Below are positions 27,406-35,584 of a stretch of DNA of 56,371 nt, piece by piece. Each line of letters starts with the position of its first letter. Positions within the stretch are counted from its first letter, which is position 1. The stretch is from NCBI RefSeq assembly GCF_017854565.1, contig NZ_JAFMHJ010000021.1:1-56371 (forward strand), written 5' to 3'. A program made the position numbers and the translations under genes. The DNA is from Yoonia sp. (GTDB lineage: Bacteria; Pseudomonadota; Alphaproteobacteria; Rhodobacterales; Rhodobacteraceae). The notes below the pieces were generated by a model. The model did no database searches. It was not told where the DNA came from and worked only from the letters and a program-made list of their open reading frames with translations.

Positions 27406-27822
27406 CTATTGCGACACGTAGGCGGCACCATCGGCACCGATACGCGCGGTCACCGTGCTGCGCGAGGCAGAGTTCATGACGCGGATCATATCGCCCGGCC
27501 CGGCCCGGCCCAATGCGCGTCCCTCGGTCGAGATGACCAATCCATTGCTTTGATAATACAGAGGGATAATTTGATTGCGCTCCACAATCGCCGGAAAACC
27601 GACGTCACCGGGCCGGATCGGCCTGCCCGCATAAAGCGCGACGCGCGCCTCCATGCCGACGATTTCGGCGGGGTCTTCGACGCTGCCGGGGACGCTGCGG
27701 TCGTGGATCATCACATCCTCGAGCATGATCATGGTTTGCGCCGGGATCGTGCGTGCGGCGACCACCGTGTCGGCCATCGCGCCGGGTCCCACTGCACATA
27801 GCATGACGGCAAGGCGGATCAT
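27406..27822 (-). CDS. flgA: P-ring assembly chaperone FlgA
   Basis: A 138-residue periplasmic protein with a signal peptide (LAVMLCAVGPGAMA) and a SAF domain (VVAARTIPAQTMIMLEDV, YAGRPIRPGDV), short as in other Rhodobacterales. It helps FlgI form the P-ring. Overlaps flgG by 4 bases and precedes flgH by 6. Confidence 0.9.
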   Translation of the reverse strand: MIRLAVMLCAVGPGAMADTVVAARTIPAQTMIMLEDVMIHDRSVPGSVEDPAEIVGMEARVALYAGRPIRPGDVGFPAIVERNQIIPLYYQSNGLVISTEGRALGRAGPGDMIRVMNSASRSTVTARIGADGAAYVSQ

Positions 27823-28604
27823 CGCAGTTGCACCATCGCGCTGAGCATCTGATCAGCAGCGGTGATCACCTTGGAATTCAGTTCGTATCCGCGCTGCGCC
27901 TCGATCAAATCGGTGACCTCGCGCACGGGATCGACCGAACTGTCCTCCAGGTAGCCCTGGCGCAGCACGCCCAACCCATCTTCGCCCGGTGTGGTCACGA
28001 CGGATGGGCCGGAGGCTGGTGTTTCCACAAAAAGATTGGACCCAATCGCCTCCAACCCTTTGGCGTTGGTGAAACCCGCCAGCGTGAACTGACCTAATAG
28101 CTGGGCGTCGACCTGATCACTGAAGTATCCGTAAATCTCTCCCTCTGCATTGATAGAGATCGAGCGGGTGTCGCGTGGAATCGTGATATCGGGCACGACC
28201 GGGTAGCCGTCCGAGGTGACGATTTGCCCATCGCCTGTCAGTTTTAACCCGCCATCGCGCGTATAGGCCGAAAGGCCAGAAGGCAGCGTGACCTCAAGGT
28301 ATCCGTCGCCCTCGATCGCAACGTCAAGGTCACCGCCGGTTTGGGCCAGTGACCCCTGGCTCAGCATGACCGAAATCGCGCTCGCCCGAACGCCAAGCCC
28401 AAGCTGCACACCCGTGGGAAGCACCGTGCCGTCAGATGCATTGATGGTGCCCGGGCGCGACAACTGCTGATAATGCAGGTCGGCAAATTCAGCCCGACGG
28501 GCATTGTAGCCCGTGGTGTTCATATTGGCGAGGTTGTTGGAAATCACCTCGACCCGCATTTGTTGGGCGGACATGCCTGCCGCCGCGATCCTGAGTGCAC
28601 GCAT
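27819..28604 (-). CDS. flgG: Distal rod protein FlgG
   Basis: A 261-residue rod protein, the standard length for FlgG. N-terminal MRALRIAAAGMSAQQMRVEVISNNLAN-type motif (split) and C-terminal VREVTDLIEAQRGYEL form the coiled-coil core; GDGYLEVTLPSG lies in the middle. Exported by the type III gate. Follows flgF by 12 bases. Confidence 0.96.
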   Translation of the reverse strand: MRALRIAAAGMSAQQMRVEVISNNLANMNTTGYNARRAEFADLHYQQLSRPGTINASDGTVLPTGVQLGLGVRASAISVMLSQGSLAQTGGDLDVAIEGDGYLEVTLPSGLSAYTRDGGLKLTGDGQIVTSDGYPVVPDITIPRDTRSISINAEGEIYGYFSDQVDAQLLGQFTLAGFTNAKGLEAIGSNLFVETPASGPSVVTTPGEDGLGVLRQGYLEDSSVDPVREVTDLIEAQRGYELNSKVITAADQMLSAMVQLR

Positions 28605-28616
28605 TATTGTTCTCCT

Positions 28617-29333
28617 TTATCGCCCGATGGATTGAATGACGCCACGAATGCGTTCATGTTCGTTATCAAGAAAGCTTTGGCCCAGCTCATAGGCGCGCTG
28701 CACCTCGATCATGCGGCTGACCTCAAGGATGGGATTCACGTTGGAGTCTTCCAGAAAGCCCTGCATCATGCGCGGGTCTGGCACCGGTTCAAACCCTCCG
28801 CGAGAATCGAACATAACACCGCTTTCACGGATCATCTGATTGGCGTCGCTGGGGATCACCAGACCGATCTGGCCAATCGGCTGGCCGCCTGCACTGATTG
28901 TGCCATCGGGGCTGATCCCAATCTGGCCAACGCCCTGCGGCACGAAAACCGGGGCGCCGCCCGCGTCAAGCACCTGATAGCCGTCAGCGGTAACAAGATC
29001 GCCGTTTTCATTGGGCCGGAACGCACCGGCCCGCGTCAGCCGCTGACCACCGGGGGTTTCAATCAAAAAGAATCCGTCCCCCTCAATCGCCAGATCAAAG
29101 GCGCCACCCGTTTGCGACAGGCCGCCCTGTGTCATGACCGTGTCACGCACGGCCGCATTCGCCATCGACAGCGATTCCGTGCCGGGGCCAAGCGCCTTGA
29201 CGTGTTCGGAAAACATCACCCCTTCGGCCCGGAACCCGGTCGTCGATGCGTTGGCGATATTGTTGGCCACAGCGCGCATTTCCTGCATCAGCCCGGATTG
29301 GCGGCTGAGCGCGGTATATGATGCGTTATCCAT
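28617..29333 (-). CDS. flgF: Proximal rod protein FlgF
   Basis: A 238-residue rod protein of the FlgF/FlgG family with the N-terminal LMQEMRAVANNIANASTTGFRAE pattern (split), DGFFLIETPGG in the middle and the C-terminal EVSRMIEVQRAYELGQ. Shorter than FlgG and placed upstream of it, as usual for FlgF. Confidence 0.93.
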   Translation of the reverse strand: MDNASYTALSRQSGLMQEMRAVANNIANASTTGFRAEGVMFSEHVKALGPGTESLSMANAAVRDTVMTQGGLSQTGGAFDLAIEGDGFFLIETPGGQRLTRAGAFRPNENGDLVTADGYQVLDAGGAPVFVPQGVGQIGISPDGTISAGGQPIGQIGLVIPSDANQMIRESGVMFDSRGGFEPVPDPRMMQGFLEDSNVNPILEVSRMIEVQRAYELGQSFLDNEHERIRGVIQSIGR

Positions 29334-29335
29334 GT

Positions 29336-29602
29336 TTATCCTCCGGCGATGATCGGAACTAAGGTGTTCTGGAACAAACCGACGAGCGTTTCAGACATAT
29401 AGGCCATGGTCACCCAGAAGATGCCGATGATCGCGGCAAGTTTGGGCACGAACGTCAGGGTCATTTCCTGAATTGACGTCAGTGCCTGAAACAAGCCGAC
29501 GGTCAAACCAGCTGCCAGTGCCACTGTCAGGATCGGAATCGAAATCACAAATGCGGTCCAAAGACCCTGGCGCAAAACGTCGTAAAACAGCGTTTCATCC
29601 AT
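29336..29602 (-). CDS. fliQ: Flagellar export gate protein FliQ
   Basis: An 88-residue two-span membrane protein with the diagnostic segments VALAAGLTVGLFQALTSIQE and LTFVPKLAAI. Four copies pack around the FliP/FliR channel. Its start overlaps the fliE stop by one base. Unusually it is separated from fliP and fliR and embedded among rod genes, a layout seen in this bacterial group. Confidence 0.95.
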   Translation of the reverse strand: MDETLFYDVLRQGLWTAFVISIPILTVALAAGLTVGLFQALTSIQEMTLTFVPKLAAIIGIFWVTMAYMSETLVGLFQNTLVPIIAGG

Positions 29603-29880
29603 CAGACAGGCATTCGCAGGATTTCTTGGTAGGCCTCGACCACCTTGTTGCGCACGGTGACGGCGGTCTGTACGGCCAATTCTGTTTGCGCCAGCGCCTG
29701 CACCAATGCATGCGGATCTGCGCCCGCCGTCATCGCGGACATTGCGGTGCTTTCGCTGGCTCGCAAGGTTGACATGAAATCCTGTGCGACCCCCGCAAAC
29801 GCACTGCCACCGCTACCTTCGGGGGCCATCGCCGTTTTGCTGGCTGCATAATTTTGGGCGACGAGTTTACTGATATCCAT
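29602..29880 (-). CDS. fliE: MS-ring/rod junction protein FliE
   Basis: A 92-residue protein linking the MS ring to the rod, with the conserved middle and C-terminal pattern DPHALVQALAQTELAVQTAV then RNKVVEAYQEILRMPV. Early export substrate. Lies between flgC and fliQ. Confidence 0.93.
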   Translation of the reverse strand: MDISKLVAQNYAASKTAMAPEGSGGSAFAGVAQDFMSTLRASESTAMSAMTAGADPHALVQALAQTELAVQTAVTVRNKVVEAYQEILRMPV

Positions 29881-29891
29881 GATTGCGATCC

Positions 29892-30284
29892 TTAGTTGCG
29901 AAGAAGTTCCAAAAGCGCAGAGGACATCTGCCGCACCTGATCAAACATTTTGAGATTGGCCTCATAGCTGCGCTGCGCCTCGCGGGCGTCTGCGATCTCG
30001 ACCAGAAGGTTCACGTTCGAACCATCATAGTGTCCGGTATCATCGGCGAGCGGATTGGCGGGATCATAAATCCGATCAAGCGCCGTACGATCCAAGCGCA
30101 TCGGCCCGGTTGCGACGGCACCACTGCGGCTGCCGTTGGTGACCATTTCCTCGAACGATACGACCTTGCGGTGATAGCCCGGTGTATCGGTATTGGCGAT
30201 GTTTTCGGAGACATGGCGCAGGCGGCTGGCCTGGGCTTTCATGCCGCTGGCGGCAACGGACATGGCTTCACTGAAATCGGTCAT
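29892..30284 (-). CDS. flgC: Proximal rod protein FlgC
   Basis: A 130-residue rod protein with the N-terminal ASGMKAQASRLRHVSENIAN and DTPGYHRK motifs and the C-terminal VNLLVEIADAREAQRSYEAN, characteristic of FlgC. Eleven bases after flgB. Confidence 0.95.
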   Translation of the reverse strand: MTDFSEAMSVAASGMKAQASRLRHVSENIANTDTPGYHRKVVSFEEMVTNGSRSGAVATGPMRLDRTALDRIYDPANPLADDTGHYDGSNVNLLVEIADAREAQRSYEANLKMFDQVRQMSSALLELLRN

Positions 30285-30295
30285 GGGGCCTCCTG

Positions 30296-30679
30296 TTATT
30301 TGCCAAGGCTGGTGCGCAGCACCGTCAATGTGTGGCGGTAAATGGCGAGCGCTTGATTGTGTTCACGGCTGACCGCGACGGAATTCAGCAACTCTTCCTC
30401 GAGCGATACGGTGTTGCCGTTGGGCGATGGTTCACCCGAAGACGCGGTGGCCCGGGCGGTCGCCATCCCGGATTCGGCGCCCGTCATATGGCCGGCACGC
30501 GTCGCCCGCTGCGACGACCGAGAGCTGCCGGTGTAGGCGCCTTCAAACGAGTTGACGTGTTGGGCTCGAAACCCCGGGGTGTCGGCATTCGCGATATTGC
30601 GGGCGACAACGGCCTGACCAGCCCCGGCGTGCCGGGCCATGGCGATGGCGGTCTGGAACAGCTCCAGTGATTTGTACAT
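30296..30679 (-). CDS. flgB: Proximal rod protein FlgB
   Basis: A 127-residue rod protein beginning MYKSLELFQTAIAMARHAG, with VVARNIANADTPGF and a C-terminal helix (VSREHNQALAIYRHTLTVLRT in two pieces). The frame opens at 30706, but ATG 30679 matches the family's N-terminus. First gene of the minus-strand block flgB-flgC-fliE-fliQ-flgF-flgG-flgA-flgH-fliL2. Confidence 0.93.
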   Translation of the reverse strand: MYKSLELFQTAIAMARHAGAGQAVVARNIANADTPGFRAQHVNSFEGAYTGSSRSSQRATRAGHMTGAESGMATARATASSGEPSPNGNTVSLEEELLNSVAVSREHNQALAIYRHTLTVLRTSLGK

Positions 30680-30702
30680 CGGGGATTCTCCCTCGTCTGG
30701 TT

Positions 30703-30717
30703 TCAACGAATGATTAA
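30703..30717. promoter_or_regulatory. CtrA-like box in the flgB/fliI divergent promoter
   Basis: TCAA, seven bases, TTAA: one mismatch from TTAA-N7-TTAA. Centred in the 85-base gap between flgB and fliI, 24 bases before flgB and 48 before fliI. A further TTAA lies ten bases downstream (30728-30731). Inferred binding site. Confidence 0.4.
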
Positions 30718-30764
30718 GCCTGATTCCTTAAGAAGAGGTTGTGGTTAACCAACAGGGACAGAAG

Positions 30765-32126
30765 ATGACTCAAAATGTGTTCGACAAAATGACGGCTGCC
30801 GTTCAGGATTTACGCCTTATTCACAAAGTTGGTCGTGTCCTTGGCGTGTCGGCCGGCATGGTCCAGGTCGGTGGCCTTGCAGAGGCAGCACGCGTTGGTG
30901 ATAGGGCGCAGATCTGCATCGGGGCGCACCAGATCGAGGGTGAAGTGGTCAAGTTGGATGTCGCCGGGGCACATTTGCTTGTCGACGGAACGCTGGATGG
31001 GGTGTCAATAGGGGACCGGGTAAGGCTGGATCCACCACCGAAATTTGCACCAGATAACGGCTGGATCGGGCGGGTGATTGACCCCGACGGGCGCCCCATT
31101 GACGGTCGTCCATTACTGCCCGGTACGGTGGCGCGGCATCTGCGCGCGGCACCGCCACCGCCACATGAACGCCGCGCGATGGGTGCCCGGCTAGAAACGG
31201 GGCTGGCTGTTTTCAACACGCTTTTGCCTATTGTGCAGGGGCAACGCATCGGCCTGTTTGCCGGGTCTGGCGTCGGTAAATCAACCCTGCTTGCCGATCT
31301 GGCGCGGGGTATGACGGCTGACGTGATTGTGATCGCACTGGTCGGTGAACGTGGCCGCGAGGTACGCCATTTTGTGCAAGAGATACTGGGAGTCAAAGGC
31401 ATGCAGCGATCGGTTGTCGTGGCGGCGACGTCGGATCGCGCGCCACAGGTACGGCGCCGCTGCGCGTGGGCGGCAATGGCGGTGGCAGAACATTTTCGCG
31501 ATGCCGGCCAGCAGGTACTATTGATCGTCGATTCCGTCACGCGGTTTTGCGAAGCCCACCGAGAAGTCGCAGTCGCCGGCGGCGAAAGCGCGAACTTGCG
31601 GGGCTATCCCGCCTCCACCGGTCCGGCGATCGCTGGTTTGTGCGAGCGGGCAGGGCCAGGTGTTGGTCATATGGGGGATATCACGGCTGTTTTTTCCGTA
31701 CTCGTCGCCGGATCCGACATGGATGAGCCGGTCGCCGATATGTTGCGGGGGGTCTTGGACGGCCACGTTGTGCTTGATCGTGACATCGCCGAAAGAGGGC
31801 GATTTCCGGCCGTAGACCTGCTGCGTTCGGTGTCGCGATCCCTGCCAGATGCGGCAAGTAACCAAGAAAATAAGATGATTGCGCAGGCACGGGCACATAT
31901 GGGCACATATGACCGGGCCGCGCTGATGATCCAATCGGGGCTTTACACATCAGGGTCTGATCGCAATATTGATTCCGCCGTTGCCTGTCAGCCGTTGCTT
32001 GAAGAGTTTCTGACCATCAAAGATAGCCGGGGCCACTTGGCCCATTTTGCCAAGTTGCGGCAAACGCTTGCGGGTTCCGGTAGCCGTATGAAGACAGAAA
32101 GCCGCGCTGGCCCGATAGCTATCTAG
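30765..32126 (+). CDS. fliI: Flagellum-specific ATPase FliI
   Basis: Cytoplasmic ATPase of about 453 residues energising flagellar export. Walker A GSGVGKS at 167-173, the F1-beta-like LVGERGREVRHFVQE, Walker B LLIVDSVTRF, and the signature AGGESANLRGYPAS split. ATG 30765 is chosen because AGGGA lies about eight bases upstream; a GTG at 30741 is the alternative. Divergent from flgB; its end overlaps the convergent DUF1217 gene by 4 bases. Confidence 0.95.
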   Translation: MTQNVFDKMTAAVQDLRLIHKVGRVLGVSAGMVQVGGLAEAARVGDRAQICIGAHQIEGEVVKLDVAGAHLLVDGTLDGVSIGDRVRLDPPPKFAPDNGWIGRVIDPDGRPIDGRPLLPGTVARHLRAAPPPPHERRAMGARLETGLAVFNTLLPIVQGQRIGLFAGSGVGKSTLLADLARGMTADVIVIALVGERGREVRHFVQEILGVKGMQRSVVVAATSDRAPQVRRRCAWAAMAVAEHFRDAGQQVLLIVDSVTRFCEAHREVAVAGGESANLRGYPASTGPAIAGLCERAGPGVGHMGDITAVFSVLVAGSDMDEPVADMLRGVLDGHVVLDRDIAERGRFPAVDLLRSVSRSLPDAASNQENKMIAQARAHMGTYDRAALMIQSGLYTSGSDRNIDSAVACQPLLEEFLTIKDSRGHLAHFAKLRQTLAGSGSRMKTESRAGPIAI

Positions 32127-32932
32127 CGAGCAAACCTGCTGGAGGCTGATTGCAGAAGGGTCAACGCCGTGGAGGCACCCGAGCTGACGCTGATGGCGGC
32201 CGCTTCGGAACGGATCAAGAACAGGCGAACCAACTTTTCCTGTTGGTCTGGATCGGTAAAATCCCCAACGCTTTCGGTGCCAAAAATGGACTTTGACCGC
32301 TCTTTGAAAATGCCCAGCTGTTGGTCAAGGTCGATACTGGCCAAACCGCTGGGAAGGCCCAAAGCGGTCTGAAAGACGTTGCGCAAAGGCGCATTGCCCA
32401 TCATGGAAAACCACTGCGCATTCTGACTGCTGGTACTTTCAACAATGTCTGACACGCCGCTTGCGACATTCAACGCAAGCCGAAGATCATTGTTTTGTTC
32501 ACCAACGGCGCGTTCAAATTGGCGTGCTTCGAACCGGCTGACGATTTCATCAGGAAACGCAACCAAACCAGTCCGTGGCGCCCCGTCACCGCCAAAGCCA
32601 AAAGTGCGGCTGAAATCCAAGTAGCGTTTATCCGCCAAGCGGTTCGCCAAGGCATCATCCGCAGTTGTCCCATCCGCGAGGATTTTGCGAATGAAGAATT
32701 GACTGTTGATATCATCATCAAGACCAAACGCACCCAGCGCCACAGAAAGCAGATGACGATCATTTACGAGATCGTCAACAGTGCGCACATTACCGATCTT
32801 TTCCCGAAAGTAGTCGGTCGCGCGCGCTATCGGCTGGCTTTCCGCAAAAGCGGTTTGCTGTTTTTCCAGCGTTCTCTCAAGAAACCGCCAGCCGACATAG
32901 CCAGTAACAGGAAGGACGGGCTGAAACGCCAT
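32123..32932 (-). CDS. DUF1217 flagellar protein
   Basis: A 269-residue protein of the DUF1217 type found in alphaproteobacterial flagellar clusters; no biochemical role is established. Visible traits: ARATDYFREKIGNVRTVDDLVND (split) near the N-terminus, the repeated YLDFSRTFGFGGDG element, and a helical C-terminal half. No signal peptide, so cytoplasmic or exported by the type III gate. It starts directly after flbT, sharing one base with its stop, and ends the fliC-flaF-flbT block. Confidence 0.8.
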   Translation of the reverse strand: MAFQPVLPVTGYVGWRFLERTLEKQQTAFAESQPIARATDYFREKIGNVRTVDDLVNDRHLLSVALGAFGLDDDINSQFFIRKILADGTTADDALANRLADKRYLDFSRTFGFGGDGAPRTGLVAFPDEIVSRFEARQFERAVGEQNNDLRLALNVASGVSDIVESTSSQNAQWFSMMGNAPLRNVFQTALGLPSGLASIDLDQQLGIFKERSKSIFGTESVGDFTDPDQQEKLVRLFLIRSEAAAISVSSGASTALTLLQSASSRFAR

Positions 32933-33336
32933 CAGCCATGTCCTGCCAGAAGACGAGCCTCGCGCGGTAGCAGACCGCGCAACGCTTTGAGGGCCCTGTA
33001 AAAATCGTTTTGCCCAGCAGCCTCGGTTGCTGCATCCAGATGAATGCGACTGTCGTCATCGCGCAGCGCTTGGCTGAGTTGTTCGATACCACGCAGAATC
33101 TGCAACTTTGCATCTTCTTCCGCAACGTCACCGGACAAAACGAGCTGGGCAATATAGCACACCCGCCGGACAGGAGTGTTCACTTCATCGGGTCGTATTG
33201 CATCACGCAAACGCAAAATATTCGCGTTGGGCGTGAGAATCGACAGGCGACTGCGCCTATCGCCATTTTCGATCACGGCACCATTGACCAACACGCGCTC
33301 CTTTGGATTCAACTTGAGGACAAGACCAGACATCAT
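32932..33336 (-). CDS. flbT: Flagellin mRNA regulator FlbT
   Basis: A 134-residue cytoplasmic regulator; in Caulobacter FlbT binds the flagellin leader and promotes mRNA decay when the hook is unfinished. Family features: LVLKLNPKERVLVNGAVIENGDRRSRLSI in pieces, TPNANILRLRDAI, and YIAQLVLSGD. Its ATG overlaps the flaF stop (ATGA). Its expected RNA target, the flagellin leader at about 34657-34800, is strongly structured. Confidence 0.95.
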   Translation of the reverse strand: MMSGLVLKLNPKERVLVNGAVIENGDRRSRLSILTPNANILRLRDAIRPDEVNTPVRRVCYIAQLVLSGDVAEEDAKLQILRGIEQLSQALRDDDSRIHLDAATEAAGQNDFYRALKALRGLLPREARLLAGHG

Positions 33337-33707
33337 GCAGCCCTTTTACCATTTAAGCCGCGCATAACAGCCGTGTTGATGTCGATAAGTGCGGTTGCGT
33401 CCGCCTCGCCGCGCAATACCTTGCGACTGTGATTTTCGGCGAATTCGGCAAGATAGAACAACTGTGCACGCAGCGGACTGGGCAGCGCATTCTCGCTAGA
33501 GGCAACGTCGGCAGCCAAAGTTGTCCACATCAGCCGATTGTCGTGCAATGCAGCTACCAACGATGAGAAGTTAGCGGGGCGTGCCGTCGCCGCCTGATGC
33601 AGGCGCGCCGTTATCTGGCTCATCAATTGCGCCTCCACTGAGCGTTCCGTGCGGATAGAAACTTGGGTCGGGGCATAGGCTTGCCGGGCTTGTTCGATGA
33701 CGTTCAC
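33333..33707 (-). CDS. flaF: Flagellin regulator/chaperone FlaF
   Basis: A 124-residue protein with the FlaF pattern ARQAYAPTQVSIRTERSVEAQLMSQITARL (split) and LRAQLFYLAEFAENHSRKVL. FlaF works opposite to FlbT and promotes flagellin synthesis and secretion in Caulobacter. Located downstream of fliC, separated by a strong hairpin that may leave fliC mRNA more abundant. Confidence 0.93.
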   Translation of the reverse strand: MNVIEQARQAYAPTQVSIRTERSVEAQLMSQITARLHQAATARPANFSSLVAALHDNRLMWTTLAADVASSENALPSPLRAQLFYLAEFAENHSRKVLRGEADATALIDINTAVMRGLNGKRAA

Positions 33708-33765
33708 GTGAGGTCCTTCCGGGACAATGTTGAACGAAGGCGCGGTTTTACCGCAGCGATTGGAT

Positions 33766-33793
33766 CAGTGGCGCCGCATGCCCGGCGCCACTG
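33766..33793. terminator. Strong hairpin between fliC and flaF
   Basis: CAGTGGCGCC and GGCGCCACTG form a perfect 10-base stem with an 8-base loop, 9 bases after the fliC stop. No T tract follows on either strand, so it is more likely an mRNA 3-prime stabiliser or attenuator than a complete intrinsic terminator. A smaller hairpin GCGGT-TTT-ACCGC follows at 33742-33754. Confidence 0.6.
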
Positions 33794-33801
33794 GTAAAAA
33801 T

Positions 33802-34647
33802 TTACCGGAACAGCGACAGGATTGTCTGCGGTGCCTGATTCGCGATCGAAAGCGACTGCACACCTAGCTGTTGTTGTACCTGAAGAGCCTGCAGACGCGC
33901 AGAAGCTTCCTCCATGTCGGCGTCAACCATTGCGCCGATGCCAGACTTCAGTGCATCGGACAGTTTTCCGACGAAAGTGTTCTGGTCATTCACCCGCTTT
34001 CCAGAAGCGCCAAGCGCGGCCGCACCGTCAATGGCGGTCGTGAGGAAGGCCTCGAGTTCGCCCAAGGCTGTCGCAGCTGTCGTCGTATCGGTAATGGCCG
34101 TCAAATTTGTGGCAAGATCAACGTTCGCCTCGAAATCGACGGAACCGACACTGATCAGCGTTGGTGTCGGCGCAGCGGTACCTACGCGGTCAAGAGAAGA
34201 CAGGATGTTCAAAGAAGTCCCGCCATTGCCGTCTACGTCAGTGGCCAGAAGGTTCGCACCATTAAACTGAGATGCACCGATGATCGAGGCAACCTGTGCG
34301 GCTTTTTCATCCAAATCGGCCTGAATTTTAGTGAAATCGACGTTCTCGGATTGTGCCGAAATCGCCAACTGCTTCATCTCTTTGAGCGTTTCAACGATCT
34401 GTTCCGCACCCGCAGATGCGACCGCAATAGTAGATTCTCCTAGCGACAGACTGTCAGAAATCGCTTTGAAGCCCGCGACATCCGATTCCATCACCTTCGA
34501 GATGGCCCAAAGGGCAGAGTTATCTTTGGCTGATGATATTTCTTTGCCAGTCGAAATCATCGACTGGGTCTTGGAAAGGTCACCGTTGATGGACTTGAGG
34601 GTCTGGAGCGCAACCATTGCACTATTGTTTGTCAGAATGCTGGACAT
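33802..34647 (-). CDS. fliC: Flagellin
   Basis: Filament protein of 281 residues, short, as in Rhodobacterales: conserved D0/D1 helices at the N-terminus (SILTNNSAMVALQTLKSIN, then MISTGKEISSAKDNSALWAI in pieces) and C-terminus (QVQQQLGVQSLSIANQAPQTILSLFR in pieces) with a small variable centre. Shine-Dalgarno AAGGA lies nine bases before ATG. The only flagellin gene in the window. Probably controlled after transcription through its leader by FlbT and FlaF encoded downstream. Confidence 0.95.
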   Translation of the reverse strand: MSSILTNNSAMVALQTLKSINGDLSKTQSMISTGKEISSAKDNSALWAISKVMESDVAGFKAISDSLSLGESTIAVASAGAEQIVETLKEMKQLAISAQSENVDFTKIQADLDEKAAQVASIIGASQFNGANLLATDVDGNGGTSLNILSSLDRVGTAAPTPTLISVGSVDFEANVDLATNLTAITDTTTAATALGELEAFLTTAIDGAAALGASGKRVNDQNTFVGKLSDALKSGIGAMVDADMEEASARLQALQVQQQLGVQSLSIANQAPQTILSLFR

Positions 34648-34656
34648 GATTCAGGG

Positions 34657-34821
34657 TCCTTAAAAAGGCGCTTTGCGCCGGGTTGATTCAGGAAGCCAAG
34701 TTTTCACTTGAGTTGAAACGTCATTCTGACGGTGATCACCAGCATCACTGTGAGACTGGTTAGCCGTTATGGCTGTGGGCCGACATTGGCCCGTTCTCAC
34801 TGAACATTAAGTTAACCCTAG
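34657..34821 (-). promoter_or_regulatory. Structured flagellin leader with terminator-like hairpin at the ribosome site
   Basis: Reading toward fliC: a TTAA-N7-CTAG sequence at 34807-34821 (two mismatches from a CtrA box); a possible three-way junction at 34750-34800 (outer stem 34750-34755 with 34795-34800, inner hairpins GGGCC/GGCCC at 34777-34792 and AGCC/GGCT at 34762-34774); a CAAGT-loop-ACTTG hairpin at 34697-34710; and GGCGC-AAA-GCGCC followed by five T at 34662-34679, directly before the AAGGA ribosome site. The last element has the form of an intrinsic terminator or a ribosome-site-proximal switch. The pairings are seen by eye; function is inferred. Confidence 0.5.
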
Positions 34822-34851
34822 ACTACAAATTAGGGGCAATTTTATCCAGTT

Positions 34852-35193
34852 TTATGCTTTTTTTTCCAGACCAGGAAGGCCCGTTACAACTTTGGCAATA
34901 TGTCCGGACTGGTCATAGACATTGAGGTGTTCCCGCACGTTTTGCAGCGCGGTCAACCGGTCGCGCGCGGCGCCGACGCCCGCGATTGCCGCCGATAACA
35001 GCACTTGGTTTTCAGTCACCTTCTTTTGAATGGCGGCCAAATTCTCTGGGCTGATCGGCGTGCGGCCCAGCGCGTCAAACAGGCGTGCCTTGGGGTCAGT
35101 CAGCGCTGTGAGCGTGTCAAAGGCGGCCGTACGAATCGCAGATCTTTCGTCGGAAAGGAGCGTCAGAAATTGCTTGGTAACTGTATCAGACAT
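34852..35193 (-). CDS. Small flagellar-cluster protein, possibly FlgN-like
   Basis: A 113-residue, mostly helical cytoplasmic protein (AAIQKKVTENQVLLSAAIAGVGAARDRLTALQNV in pieces) without a signal peptide. Size and helix content fit an export chaperone such as FlgN, which would serve the hook-associated proteins FlgK/FlgL, but the similarity is only general. Its start overlaps the end of the FlgJ-like gene by 8 bases. Ends in a run of eight A before the stop. Confidence 0.6.
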   Translation of the reverse strand: MSDTVTKQFLTLLSDERSAIRTAAFDTLTALTDPKARLFDALGRTPISPENLAAIQKKVTENQVLLSAAIAGVGAARDRLTALQNVREHLNVYDQSGHIAKVVTGLPGLEKKA

Positions 35194-35479
35194 CCATCCG
35201 CACCTTCATCGCTTCGAACAGCGATTGCGCCAAACCGATGCCCCCAGCCTTAACCATTTCGCGCGCCTGTTCTTCCCGCAAGAAAGAAGCAAATTGTTCC
35301 TCGCCCGCACCGCCGCCAAAGGTTTGGCGTGGCGCACCAACACCCGCTGATTTCAGCATTTCCGCAAGAAACGTCGCTTCCAACTTCTGCGCGGCATCGC
35401 GCAAGCGATCATCGGATTGGATATAGTCAGGCACGCGTGGTATGCTGCGCGGCGCAGGCAGGGCTGGGATCGTTGTCAT
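35186..35479 (-). CDS. flgJ: Rod-cap protein FlgJ, N-terminal domain only
   Basis: A 97-residue protein consisting only of the rod-binding domain: LRDAAQKLEATFLAEMLKSAG, GEEQFASFLREEQAREM and AQSLFEAM. The muramidase half of enterobacterial FlgJ is absent, as usual in alphaproteobacteria; the separate lytic transglycosylase before flhA can supply it. ATG 35479 has GGAG six bases upstream; ATG 35500 with AAGGA very close is the alternative. Divergent from fliK. Confidence 0.85.
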   Translation of the reverse strand: MTTIPALPAPRSIPRVPDYIQSDDRLRDAAQKLEATFLAEMLKSAGVGAPRQTFGGGAGEEQFASFLREEQAREMVKAGGIGLAQSLFEAMKVRMDV

Positions 35480-35584
35480 CGGATTCTCCGTCGTGATCAT
35501 TTTTCCTTTTTGACGGTGAGCTGTAAAGAATCAGTAAGTTTTCCGGGTCATAACAAACGATATCCAGATTCTATCGGAGAACCG

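Noticed and set aside
34662..34679. A simple terminator of the gene upstream of fliC
   Set aside because: It overlaps the fliC ribosome site region and lies about 170 bases after the upstream stop, so a leader function is more likely, though termination is not excluded.
35417..35584. Extended N-terminus of FliK
   Set aside because: The extension runs antisense to flgJ, whereas ATG 35585 has a good GGAG site.
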